This document shows positions 46,961 to 59,102 of a stretch of 64,000 nt of DNA, one piece after another. A model generated the notes under the pieces. The model saw only the letters and a list, made by a program, of their open reading frames with translations. It did not search any database and was not told the origin of the DNA. Every line of letters starts with the position of its first letter. Position 1 is the first letter of the stretch. The translations under genes and the position numbers were made by a program. The stretch lies in assembly GCA_004352715.1 (NCBI GenBank), contig SCFE01000051.1, forward strand, positions 1,965,131 through 2,029,130, given 5' to 3'. Origin of the DNA: Hofstenia miamia (lineage: Eukaryota > Xenacoelomorpha > Acoela).

Positions 46961-47491
46961 CAGTGCTTTGACAGGTACCAATATTACCGAATGGTTTCCA
47001 ATACTTTAATTAAAAATACCAGTATCGGTTCCAAATTTCGACAAATGAAATATCTTTTAATATTTTTCGATTCTGTAAGACTTGTTTCGGTATTTTCAGT
47101 ATCGGCCAACTCCGACATTTAATTATCTTTAGAGGAATTGTTTACTCTGGATACGACATGTTAACCTTGTGACATGGACTCCTAAATGTATGATAAATAT
47201 TATTTAGGCGTCCATGCCTTTACAAAATGGCGGTCTTGCTCGATTTGCCAAAACTATTTGATGTCAAGCTGGAACGGATGCTGTGGAACGCCTATTTATT
47301 AGAAGTAACACAATCCTTACTAAAACCGCAATGCATTCTCTGATGAAATTTTGTCGTATATTCATATTAGTGCAATGTAATATTTTCACCAGGGTATCTG
47401 TTTTTACCGAAAGTGTCGGTGAATTAGGATCGATATCTATTGATATCGGCTCGATCTATAACGGTATCTACAGGTATCTATCAAAGCACTG
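46961..47491. mobile_element. hAT-like MITE
   Basis: The left end is CAGTGCTTTGACAGGTACC. The right end reverse complemented is CAGTGCTTTGATAGATACC. Eleven terminal bases are identical and the CAGTG start fits hAT. The interior has GGTATCGG-type inverted repeats and no transposase. No 8-bp duplication could be seen at the flanks. Confidence 0.55.
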
Positions 47492-48194
47492 CTGAACACA
47501 TGTAAAACTATATTTTAGAAATACTTAATTGAAGGTTAAATAAGTTACATTGAACAAGGACGATTTTATGTGCATTCTTATTATGTACTCCTATAAGCCA
47601 TAGCATATGGATAAACTTTCGGGTTTGTTGTATTGAAATACATGTATAGATCATGAAATTATGTGTAAGCAAGTGCATTGTTAGTCAACTTAAATGACTT
47701 TTTTTTAAAACGCACTGATTTAAGTCAATCAAGAATTAGTGGAAGTTCTTAGACTGTGAAATGTCTTCTTTCAATATCGTTCAAAAGATTTACAAATGTT
47801 CTGCCTCTATGGCTAAAAAGACGCAAATATTCTCATCTTAAGAACACTGAATAACAATGTTGGTTAATTTAAGATTGAAACTGTTTTGATTAAAATATTT
47901 TGTGAACAATTTTTTTGGAAATAAAAAATTAATTCATATAAATAATCGTTTTAAATTAAGAAATTAGGAAATTTTTTGAGATTATGTTAAATCTGGTTAC
48001 TAAAATGGTTCAAGATAATCAATATGAAGTTAAGGTAAAGATTTTTTACTTCTAATTTGTAATTGGAAGCTATATTATGAATAGCACCAAGAAATGTATG
48101 TGGTAGTGTATTCTATCATTTTGATTAATTAAGGAACAAAGATTCAAGTTGTAAATTTTGACAGATAAATTTAGACGCTGAATCGATTGATGAA
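47492..48194. other. Upstream region of the tetraspanin gene
   Basis: No coding frame is supported. A GACAG acceptor-like site at 48161 precedes the first coding exon in an open frame (INLDAESIDE to the Met), so an upstream exon or a longer N-terminus is possible. Confidence 0.35.
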
Positions 48195-50277
48195 ATGCAG
48201 CCCCCTGCGACTTCTTCACATCGTTCTGCATCCATCCAGGAGACCAGTCCGCCAACTAGTCTTCAGAGACAGACCTATGTCACACAGAAAAGGCCAAAGA
48301 CGTATATCAGATATTCTCTTTGCTTCATTGTAGTCGTTATTAATTTTGTTTTATTGGTAAGTTTTCATTTTTAGAACCTATTGGTTATAAGTATACGACT
48401 TTTTTAAAAACCATTGCAAAAAAAAATACTCCAAACAAAGCTTTATAATTCCAAAATATGCTACCAAATTTCACATATTGAGCGAGTTTTGAACTAATCA
48501 CTCCTGAAATATTTTTCGAAGGATAAGAGAAGGTATTAAAACATTTGATTTATAGTTTCGTTTGAACCATTTAAATGAATTTTTCTTATTTTCGAGGAGA
48601 CCGGTCCCCTCGACCCCCTTTATCCTCCACTGCTCTTAATAAATAATCTATTTGATTTTGAAAGATTATTGATTGAATATTGATTATCAAATGATTGCTA
48701 AATTGAGAATGCAGTGGAATTTTTGGATTTAGATTAGAACAAGTCCACACGAAAAAGTCGTATGTTACATCAGATGGGTTTTTTCATTATATAATATTAT
48801 TTTGAAAGTTAGTCTGTTGTGTCACTGGTCGACTAAGAACTTAGAGGATTGGGATTTTGGCTTGTAAAATTTTAAAAGTCAATTTAATGTTCACTCATAA
48901 TTTTTTTCTGCTGTTTGTTACTTACTCATCCATTCCAAGTAAATATCTAAGTATTCCATCCATCCTTTCCATTTGGAATTGCATGGAAATCATATGTCCC
49001 ATTGAAAAGCATGCATATCTGAGTGTATTAACTTAAAGCTCAATATCAAACTTCAATAGCAAGAAATTGAAAATTCGCGTTATTGACTATAAATTTGGGC
49101 TTTGGGAATTATATTAATAAGTTCTGCTCCCGAATACAGATGTAATATTTAATTTTTCATTGTGACAAAATTTTTTGGTGGGGAGTATGTTATTCTAAAA
49201 ATATTTGTTATTTTATTTTACAAGATGGTTTTAGGAATGATTTGATTTATTATTTTAACGCATCTACATCTTAATTGTATGGGTATTTATCAAAAAAACA
49301 TGTTATAGAAATAATCTTTCTAAGTTCTACAATCGATGTCAATATCGATAGCTATTAAGACCAATAAGCGAGAACCACGTTGCCTTAATTCTAGGTCATA
49401 TTGTCGAGTCATAAATCTATTTTTGACATTGTTCGATTTTATGTATTTCAGACGATAGATGTAAACAATAGTGTATGATACCCTTTTAATTTTAGCTGAT
49501 CTCTGGCTCTATAATGGCAATCAGCTCAGTCTCATTAATGAAGTTCTATTCCTTGGAACTGATAACAACTGAGGCAACCCACTTTAAAAATATGGCTGTC
49601 AACTTAGTTTGGCTCTTCTTCTTCATTGGATTCACAATCTTGTTAGTGTCTCTCCTGGGGATATTCGGTACAGTCGGTCACACCTTCAACTCCGATTCAA
49701 TGTGTTTTAAAGCAGCATTGACATTTGTTAGTTAATTTTCATCTTTAATTTAATATCAGCACTTATAAATATAGTTTGTGTGAACGCTTCAACATTATTA
49801 ATAACCATCTATCAATCTATCGATATATATTTTTTTAAATATAGGCTGTATACATTTATAAATTTACAGGATAGCGATTCAATTTCATTTCTTCGTGTAA
49901 TTGAATAGCTTTATCCAAGTTGTAATAAGTTAGAGGTTGTCATCAAGCTCTTGAATTTACACCACCCGTCGTCAGATAACGGGTTTGGTCATCATAACTA
50001 GCATGCACGTTGGGTAGTTGAGGTGCATTTGCAACGAGGTAGTGTAAATATTACCCTCAGCTCTAAAGATGCTAATCAAAAGATAATGACTGGCTTTGTA
50101 TTCTCAAATGTTAACCAATCTGCTACAGGAGGCTAAAGAAAAATTTCAATTGATTAGAATGCAATATAATGCAACTTTTTCCATGCAGGTTGCAAAAATT
50201 TGCCTTTTATTTCAAGGAAAGCGTTCATCAACAGCTTTCTCCACGAGCTTTTGATTATCATATTTTGGTGTGAACAA

Positions 50278-50317
<40 letters not shown>

Positions 50318-50394
50318 TATACATATATATATATATAAATGTGTGTAAATTTTAATTTTTTTGCATTAATTTGGATGTTTTCAGAAATATACAG

Positions 50395-50427
<33 letters not shown>

Positions 50428-53142
50428 ATATATATATATATGTACATGGATTTTTTGTTTAAAAATGGTTAAAAAATAAGTCTATCCTATGTACATAACT
50501 CAGTGCAAAGAAATCTCGTAGCTATATGAACACTACATTAAGGCAAATTTTGGCAAAGCATCTGAATCATGTAAAACAAATTTTATTTATATTAACTTAA
50601 ATGCATACATTTTATTGAAACTTTTAAAGTTAAATGGGACGGAAAGTATTGGTAATTTTTGATTTTTAATTAACTTTAGGATTTATCCAAAAAAAATGCG
50701 ATGTGTTCTTCGCAAGGTGTCCCTTGCAAAAAATCCAGAAAAAATAATTGGTTTTCAGTGTATTATAGATGCCGTACTGTAATGGAAAGGAGTATCTCAC
50801 TCTGAAGTCCTTATTTAACTATTATATGTTAAAATTTACCTGCTTTCCAATTTAAGATTGACTTGCATAATTTATGCTAATAATATAGGTTTGCCTTTTG
50901 ATGATGAATTTATAATATATATTAATGAAGTTTGAACTAATTTGAGTTATTTAGTGCTATATTTTTACAAGTTTTCTAACAAAGTGGTTTTAGTTTATAA
51001 TAATCTTTGCAGCGGGTTTCATCCTAACAATATTGATAGCTTTCGGTATCATAGTGATGCCACAGAAGGTAAGGGATACTTAAAGGTTCTAGCATTTATT
51101 CTATTATAAATTTAGATTTCCCTCAAGAAATTCGTTGCTTCTCAACTTAATTCCACAATGCAAAAATTCAAAAACTCCAATTCTTCAGATCCCTACTCTG
51201 TTCTATGGAATTACATGCAGCTTAGGGTGAGTATGCAATAAAGGTTTTCAATCAATAATCAATGAGACTGATTATTATTATAAACTACACTCTTTTTGAT
51301 TAAAATTTAAAAAATTTTCTGAAATCCATGGTCCGAGTTTTTTCATTTTATGGTCCCAGTAATCCCACTGAAATATTTAATCTCATGTCGCAATTCCAGC
51401 ATATCTCATGGGATCTATATCGGATGCTCTCGTAGAATCCTAACCTTAACCACATGGCGACTGGTGAAGCTTTTTTCCTGTTGATATTTTGTAATTATAT
51501 TAGGTATTAGTATTGTAGCTAGTAAAAACCAACTCAAATTTATGGGTTCTTTGAGTTTGAAATCAGGTTTCTTTCTATTCGCATCTTCCGCTAAAGATTG
51601 TTTTTAATATTAAAATGTGTGTATTTGTATTTGATAATACGAATTAATCAAATGCTTTGATTACTTAAAATTCCCTCTAAGTTTGCAATTCAATTAAATA
51701 TACTCACAAATTCAATTAGAAAATTCAGCTTTAATTGGAGAATCACTGTCTTTTATCAAAACGCAATGTTAACAGAATATTTAAGAGAGATAAATTATAT
51801 GTATATAGACGTCTTCTTCAATATTAAAAGTAGTTATAAGTTTAAATTACATAGCATTAAAAGTCATTTTAAAAGCGTAACCGTTGGTTTTATCTGCACT
51901 GATATTCGCTTGACATTTGGAGAAAAGAATAAGTGTAATGTTGATGTGAGAACCCGTGAAGCGATAGTTAATAGTTACTATGAAAAAAGGGTATGAACTG
52001 CTTAGTTGCCGACCCATTGGATAATTTTGAAAATTTGGCCCAAGCCCATTCTGATCGATTTTCGATTTTGAAAACTGAGCCACCCAATCCATTGTTAGCT
52101 TTCAGGTACAGAATTACTAATATTTAATCTCATTTGTCTTTAATGCCCATAATATGTGACAAAACGTTATAGTTTTGACGCCATAATAATGTTAAAACTG
52201 TCTCATTACATTTATTGTCGTTGTACTTTGTCTCAATCTTGTGTGAAACCACAGAATAGTTTTGCAACATCTTTTATTTTTGCTACTTTGAAGCCTAACT
52301 ACTAAATTTTTTAAAAGTTTAGCCCTACGAATGGGTTTAGCTATAAATATATATTTTTGAAATTCCATGTTTACAGTTCGCGCATACTTCGAATGAAATA
52401 TTAGAATATAAGTCTTAAATATACAGTGTGTCTCAAAATTAGGTATCAACTTTTTTCAAAGAAATCAGATTGATTTCACCCCAGACGATCTATAGATCAC
52501 TTTGATTTCAACATACATTCTATAATATTTATTGACAAAAAATAAAACTTTATTGGACTATTTCACAATGAAAAAATTATTCATAATTTCACAGATAAAT
52601 ATTAAATTATATAGGAACAATTCAACATGTTCACCTTCATTTTTAATGCACATTTGCAAGCGACAAAGAAAACACAAGGCTTATCCAATGGGGTAGAGCT
52701 ACGTGGAGGTCCATGGGGATCCCCATGGATTTCATCAAGGTTCGTTGGGTTAGCATTGTAATTCTCAAGTACCTTATTACATCAACTAGAGGAATTAAAA
52801 AAGTTGATTTTTATTTCCAAAATCGGCCAACAACGTGAAAAGTTAATTTTTATATTATTGGTCTTCCGTCCCAAAAATACTTCATCTCCCTCAGGCCGCA
52901 TTCGTAAGTGGAACAATTTGTTAATCTAAAATTGTTTTCTAAAATTCTAATTTCTTCAATGAACAATCAGATTAGTTCTTCAACAAAATATAAAACAATG
53001 TGATTAAAGATGATTTTGATTCTGAGGTTGAAAACTGAAAGTGCTATCAAATTTACTGATTGGTCAGAAGACAGCAATAGTGAATTGATTTTGTTGCAAT
53101 TGTTCTAGATATTTTATTTGAAATATACTATTTTTTCCAAAC

Positions 53143-53217
<75 letters not shown>

Positions 53218-55972
53218 TATATTTGATATCAGTTGAGATAAAATATCACTTAAAGGGAAAAAGTTAAAAGCCTAGCGATTGTTTGTAAACATTGTTGAAG
53301 GGAAACTCACTGTCTGTTCCTTTCGGTATATTTATAAAGAGAGTCATTAATATTCATTCTATGATCAAGGCAGCAATGATTACAAAGTGATCAGTAAAAT
53401 TTTCAGGCGTTTTCAATTCATTCTTTAAAAGAGTTACTCAAAATTAGGTCCAATTCAGGAACACGAAAACTATTCTTGAGAAATCCTTATATGATGGAGG
53501 TTCATGTAAAGCATTGTAAGGTGCAATCAATAGTGTCGGATTCTGTCGGAACCAACCAAAAAACATGCAGAACTAGAATTCTCAGTCATAGAACACGATG
53601 TTTTAATTTCAGTGGGAATTTTGTTTGGGCGTAGAATAGGAAGATTTAACCTGTAAGCTGCCCAACGTCTATTTTAAGTACAAACCGTTTTTCAACACTT
53701 ACAAATAATTTTCTCCAAGTTTATTTGCAAATTTGAAAAAAATCGTGAGGTAGGCTTTAATGCAATGCTAAAAATGTATATTAATGTGTATTGTTAATTG
53801 TAGCTGAAGTTGATGAAAAAATTTTTCTTTGAAAATTTCGATTTTTTGAAAAAGATTATAAGTGCTTGAACATTAAGTTTTTGTTGTTATTGGCAAAGAT
53901 AACCCAAACCCATTGAGGTGTGTCGTGCGCAGAGTCAGAGATCGCGGGGTCGAAGGCGAAAAAGAAAGAGGAGACTCTCCTCTATCATGTAGTGCTTTCA
54001 AATTGAGCATAGCATTAATATTTTTTGAGTTATAAGGGTTTAAAAAAATTTTATACAATCATGAAGCATTTTCGAAAATCTCCAGGCAGTTTAAGATTTA
54101 CAAAGCGATTTGCTAATTTTGTCACTGAGACGTAGTTAATCTCCTTAACACTTGATTGAAATCAATTGCCCAATTTGACTTAATGACAGACATCTATTTA
54201 CCAGATTAGCTTATATGTTTAAATTTCCATTCGCATCGAATTTAAAACGTTGTAGTTTCACTATTTTTTCGTTAAAAATGAAGAAGAAAGGGTACAAGTT
54301 TCAGAAATACTTGTAATGTTGCATTGCACTTGAGAATCTATTTGAGTCGGACAACCGCTTTTCATTGATTTTCAATCTTACTACTTTTTCAACAATTGTA
54401 GTTTATGCGTTATGAGGGCTTTGAAAAAGATCAACGCCTTTGGTTGAGAAATTGTATCAAAAACATGAATAAATTTGAATGTATTTTATAGCACTCTTCA
54501 ACTACTGTGTATTCATTAGTCTGGGTCTTAAAGTACCAATACAATGAAATATGATTGGCTGCTTCTTTTGGCCCTCTAAAAATAATTTTAATTGCTTTTC
54601 CCTAAACCGTTTATGGAAAATATATATATAACTATTTTTGTTTAATTGCTTGGAAATTAAAAAATAACCAATTTTGTCTGGGGAATTTCAATCTAATCAA
54701 TATTAAACTCCGTTTATTTGATTCTAAATAATTTCCACATTTTAATTACCTCCTCATATCTATATTTAAACATCATTTTCATTTATGATGGATGTTTCTC
54801 AATATTTGCATTTAGGGTCAGTGTTGTGGAATTTACACTCCTGATGACTGGATTTACACCGATTGGGCCAATCGATATTCTACATTTTCGAATCAGGTAT
54901 AATTTCAAATTTAACTATGACAAGCATAATGTGAGTAAATATAGTTCCTATAAAGGTTGTTTTATGCATTGAATAATAATTTGTTTACTAGTCCAGTTTC
55001 ACTGGAATCATTCCAGTGGAATGGGAAAGAGATCATAATCTAATTCACTAAGATACAAACAGTAAAGATTGTTATTTCTTTTTCATTTTTAAAGCGTTTA
55101 CAATTAATCTGGGTTTAAAAAACTGCTAAATTAATTTAAAGGAAAGAAATAATAGAAGTTAGAACGAGGGAAAACATCAATCATGGGGTCAGATTATTCA
55201 ATTTCACCACGGGTGACTGACCCATTCAGTTCTGCTAGTATGAGTGCTTGATAAATTTTCTTGAAAGTTTTTAAATTTTGGAATGGACTTTAGAGATTAG
55301 CAGTTTACAATCCCTTTGAAATTGAGGACGAATTGCAGAAAGAATCCTAGTTTCATTTTATAAAACACTATCCAAATATCTCATGTGTTTTGAAGTTTAA
55401 TTTTCCTTTCTAAACCAATCTATAATATTTTGAAAACTAAATTTCTTCTGGAAGTTGACAATGTTGGATTCTTACAATTATTCCCATGGTTCTACTTTTA
55501 AAATTTATAGGAGTGATTTAGAAATGGCCTTCTTCCTGCTGCCAGTTGATAAACAATCAACAAACCTTAACTGATCTATCCAATCACGGTGTTATGATTT
55601 CAGATGAAGAATTTAAGTTCTGCTACACTGAGGACAAATTCAACTTTTACCAAACGGTAGCTATAATTTCTAACAGATTTATTTTAGATATTTGTTTAAT
55701 TGTGATGCAATATATTAAGTTTTGCCAGACACACGATTAAGATTTTGAAGACTTTAAGCTTAGAAAAAAATGTTTAATCGTTACTTGTTTTTCAGGCTTA
55801 TACTCTTTTCTAAACTATTATTCATCGTCCTGTTATTGTTAGGCTTTAGAACTACTATTACAATTAAGGTATGTTCAAACCAATGATGGCCATGTAAATG
55901 ATATTGCATATTTATATTTATATGTATACTGCCTAAAATTTCGTTTATATTAATTATATATTAATTATATAT

Positions 55973-56017
<45 letters not shown>

Positions 56018-56215
56018 ATAAGGGGTGCAAATTACGTCCATGTATTAATACAGAGATCAAGACTTAATAGAACTGGTAAATTACCTTGGTGTTATACCAA
56101 CATGACTATTACATAATGCTAATGTACTCATACGTCGTAAAGATTATTATAACAATTATTATACAAGTTCTAATTTCAGGACTTTGTGAAAGGGCTTTAT
56201 TGGATCTTGGAATAA
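48195..56215 (+). CDS. Tetraspanin, eight coding exons
   Basis: Tetraspanins are four-pass membrane scaffold proteins. The exons are 48195-48356, 49496-49726, 50994-51068, 51116-51226, 54816-54896, 55522-55656, 55764-55868 and 56180-56215. All introns are GT-AG and phase 0, giving 311 residues. TM1 is about residues 41-63 (YSLCFIVVVINFVLL onward), TM2 88-110, TM3 124-152 (ending AGFILTILIAFGIIV) and TM4 273-293. The large extracellular loop has the diagnostic CCG at 196-198 (GQCCGIYTPDDW), PSSCC at 223-227 and Cys254. The short loop and polar TM2-TM3 linker (GTVGHTFNSDSMC) also fit. The first six exons are firm. Exon 7 uses a weak acceptor (AGCTTAG at 55757-55763) chosen to keep phase, and the usual GC before TM4 is replaced by FC. 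No family member can be named. Confidence 0.78.
50279..50337. repeat. (TA)n microsatellite with CA interruptions
   Basis: TA tract in tetraspanin intron 2, with interruptions at two places. Confidence 0.9.
50394..50442. repeat. (TATG)n/(TA)n microsatellite
   Basis: Five TATG units followed by TA repeats in tetraspanin intron 2. Confidence 0.9.
52424..52690 (-). mobile_element. Mariner-like transposon 3' end, truncated
   Basis: It begins after TA (52422-52423) with CAGTGTGTCTCAAAATTAGG, a typical mariner/Tc1-group terminus. The minus strand near 52640-52675 reads RLQMCIKNEGEHVE, like the C-terminus of related transposases (R...C...NG.H.E). The second end was not found, so the copy is truncated. 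It lies inside tetraspanin intron 4. Confidence 0.5.
53143..53220. repeat. (CT)n(TA)n compound microsatellite
   Basis: About 14 CT units pass directly into about 20 TA units and then AGAGAGATAT, forming a potential hairpin. In tetraspanin intron 4. Confidence 0.95.
55973..56014. repeat. (TA)n microsatellite
   Basis: TA tract in the last intron of the tetraspanin gene. Confidence 0.9.
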
Positions 56216-56677
56216 AATTTCGATTGTAAAATTGTAAGAGAAGCAATGCCAAACAAACAAATGTATGTCACTGAAAAATACCACCATCTCAACGATAACA
56301 AATAATTTCAGCTGATTTCGCAGCCCTGGCGTTCTAAAATCAAGCTAATTGAAGATACTTTTTTTGGCGACTACTAATTGCTATTAAAAAAGTGTACATG
56401 AAGAGAGCTAAGTACCACATGATTTCTATTCAAAATTATGTTGATGAGTCGCTACTATAAAAGACAACAAAACAATGGAAAAAAGAGTATCCAAACGTTG
56501 CTAGACAAGTCTTCTTTCACTTGATTATGCATATATCAATGCAGAACCATTAATCCAATACCACGCATATGAAATTCAGCAAAATTACTAACATTAATAA
56601 GCTAGATGCAATTTTATACAAGGAATTTCAATGCGAAATTAGATTTATGAACATAAAACATTTGAAAGATAACTTAC

Positions 56678-56959
56678 CAAGAAAATAGACGTAGGGGCCA
56701 TTAATAAAGGGTCAATATCTTGTAAAGAATTCCTTGAATAGAAACGTTTAAAATAAATAATAGCAGTGGCGATTACTTGTTGGCGAAGTTTCAGCTGCTC
56801 ACCTAGAGCCTGAATAAAATTTATATAGAAAATATGAAGCTTTTGATATTCTTCATCAGTCAATTTTTGAAGATCAACTTGTCTGTGTAATAAAATGTCT
56901 TCTGTATCAATTACCCATTGGTGAAAGTGGGAACTCTGCCAAAAATTCCCTGCCATAAA
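56678..56959 (-). CDS. CCNC: Cyclin C, first coding exon
   Basis: Cyclin C partners CDK8 in the kinase module of Mediator in the nucleus. This exon encodes residues 1-93. It starts with the family N-terminus MAGNFWQSSHFHQW and continues through LTDEEYQKL, QALGEQLKLRQQVIATA, YFKRFYSRNSL and DPLLMAPTSIFL, covering the first half of the N-terminal cyclin box. The ATG is at 56956 (minus strand). A pyrimidine-rich acceptor (TCTTTTCTTTTAG) lies three bases upstream, so there is a 5' non-coding exon. The donor GTAAGTT follows codon 93 exactly (phase 0). The expected continuation SSKVEEFG is not to the left on this strand in the window. It occurs at 62845 on the opposite strand. Convergent with the tetraspanin, 462 bases away. 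Confidence 0.93.
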
Positions 56960-58090
56960 CTAAAAGAAAAGATAATAATGAGAACATTGTAGTTAATACT
57001 TAAAACATTTTGAATTATAAAATTTTAGACCCGTAAATAGTGGACAATCATAGCAGCATGCAATTAAATTGTTCAGTGGTGTATTCTGCGTTGATTCACT
57101 ATTTGTTTTCACATATAACCATAGCTATTTAAAAGATGCGAGCTAAGGACACTCTGGGTAAGGGGGAAATCCCAACTACAATCATGCTTATTAGAAATGC
57201 ATACCATGAACAGAGTTAAAAAATGAGTTATTATCGCATTTAACTAAGATTTTTAATAAATTTTTAGACATTTGCCAAACATCCAAGGACTCGAAATATT
57301 AAATAATGGGCAAAAAGTCATGAAATTATTTTAACTGTAAACAATAATCAAACAATCAATGTTTAATTAGGGAACTACCAATACTAAAAATATTTGATTA
57401 TTGCATGCAAATGCTTCCTGTAAAATTATAAACGGTTCTAATGAACTTTTAAAATAAAAATCAACATGAAATTAGAAACATTTTCTGGACTAACTTTTAA
57501 TGCTGAATTCAATGGGATTAAAATAACTATAAATAACTATAATAATTTTTCGTAAAAGATCATTTTGCAATCTCCTATTCCTATCAAATAAAATTATGAA
57601 AGGGCAAAATATACAAATATTAACTACATATAGCAGAACCATGCAATGGGAATATTTAACACCGAATCCGAATCTATATTGGATTCGAATTGGTATTCAA
57701 AGATTCAAATATGGTTACTGCTCAAGGACTGCTTAAAACGTTAATGGCCATCTTTAACAGTATATTACAGAACTACATTAGGTACTTTTGCGTTGGCTCC
57801 ATCCACACAAAAAATTACAAAATATGCTAATTTATCAACACAATAAGTATAAATGTTATAACCTTAATCCCAACCCACACCCAAATCATACCACAAACCA
57901 TAATCCTAGCTACAAACCTAACTCTAATCCAAACGTAAGCTAAACTCTACCCTAACCCTAATATTAACCCACACCATAAATCTAACATTATAATACATTC
58001 TTCATCATAGTAGTATCAATTCAATGAAAACACTTTCATTGTGAATTATGCAATCAAAATACCTACATGAAAAGATGTGAGGGAAATGGC
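56960..58090. other. Upstream of cyclin C exon 1; CCTAA-like degenerate repeats
   Basis: No coding frame. 57855-57985 is rich in CCTAA/CCCTAA-like units (for example CTACCCTAACCCTAATATTA) but too irregular to be a telomere. Confidence 0.45.
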
Positions 58091-59102
58091 NAAAATAAGC
58101 AAGCCCTATTTCAATACTTTTTCAAAAATAAAGATTTTGTTTTTCACTGCTTACTTTTAGTAAATATCAATTAATTTTATCGAAAGCGATCACAATATAT
58201 TTATATATAACCGGACACATAATTGTGTTCTAAAACTCTGGCTTAAAATAAGTTTTTTTTTCTAAAAATTAAAGTAAACTAGCATGCAAAGTAATACAAT
58301 TACACATGTAAGTGACTGATTTGTTACGTTGAATTCGATGTATTTGTCACAACTGCAAGAGCATTACGGTTTTCTGACCCAACCCAACTCAAACATCTTT
58401 TACAAAAAACGAATTCAACATAAGTGGAGATCTCTAAAATTTGTCAGTCAACTGTACAGTTCAGACTAGAGAGGAAATGGCGCTCACTGAGCAGATTGAA
58501 TAAACATTCCTAAATCTTATAATTGTTTTGCAAACAAACAAAGCCCAGGGTTGTACGACTAATTTGCATGTAAATCAGAGCTGCAACCGTGCCGTGCCTA
58601 AAATTTATTGAATATACCAGCGCCAGAAATACAACTTTTTTGTACTATTTTAACGTTCGTATTACATTATGCTAGTATCTGTTTGATAATATAAACGATT
58701 CTAAGAAATAGATTTGCATAGAAATTACATTGCGGGAATTTTTAAAATGCAATAGCAATATTCGAATTCTCACTCCCGTCGCTATGCTACATAATTCTTG
58801 TTTGATATTTTGCAAAATTTCAAACATTGCTAATAGATGTATTCGATATTATATTTTGCGATTTCTGTCGAACAGTCATAAGCCATATTTAGTACATAAC
58901 AAATAATCTGCTACGTATTATTTAATGTTTCAAAGTTTATAGTTTATGGCTTAAATATTACATTATTTATCTATGCAGAAAAAGTTTTTCAAAATTATTA
59001 TTTACCTTTATTTAAATTTTCATATTGTTAGATTAACATAGATTCAATTAAAATAAGCAAGCCCTATTTCAATACTTTTTCAAAAATAAAGATTTTGTTT
59101 TT
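58091..59102. other. Short contig piece with identical 53-base ends
   Basis: After a single N (58091), 58092-58144 (AAAATAAGCAAGCC...) is repeated exactly at 59050-59102, where the N gap begins. The piece looks like one 958-base repeat period plus an overlap, as produced when an assembly graph loops. It contains the hAT end at 58576. Confidence 0.75.
58576..59049. mobile_element. Left end of a hAT-like DNA transposon
   Basis: It starts CAGAGCTGCAACCGTGCC, an 18-base exact inverted match to the end at 2225-2242, and is preceded by ATGTAAAT (58568-58575), the same eight bases that follow the other end. The internal sequence shows no transposase frame before the gap and differs from the interior seen near 1916-2200. 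Confidence 0.6.

Noticed and set aside
56678-56959. Cyclin C piece as a processed pseudogene
   Set aside because: It has a proper acceptor upstream and donor downstream and no stop, and its intron phase matches the other exon.
57855-57985. CCCTAA-like stretch as telomeric DNA
   Set aside because: Units are irregular and embedded between genes; at most a degenerate interstitial repeat.
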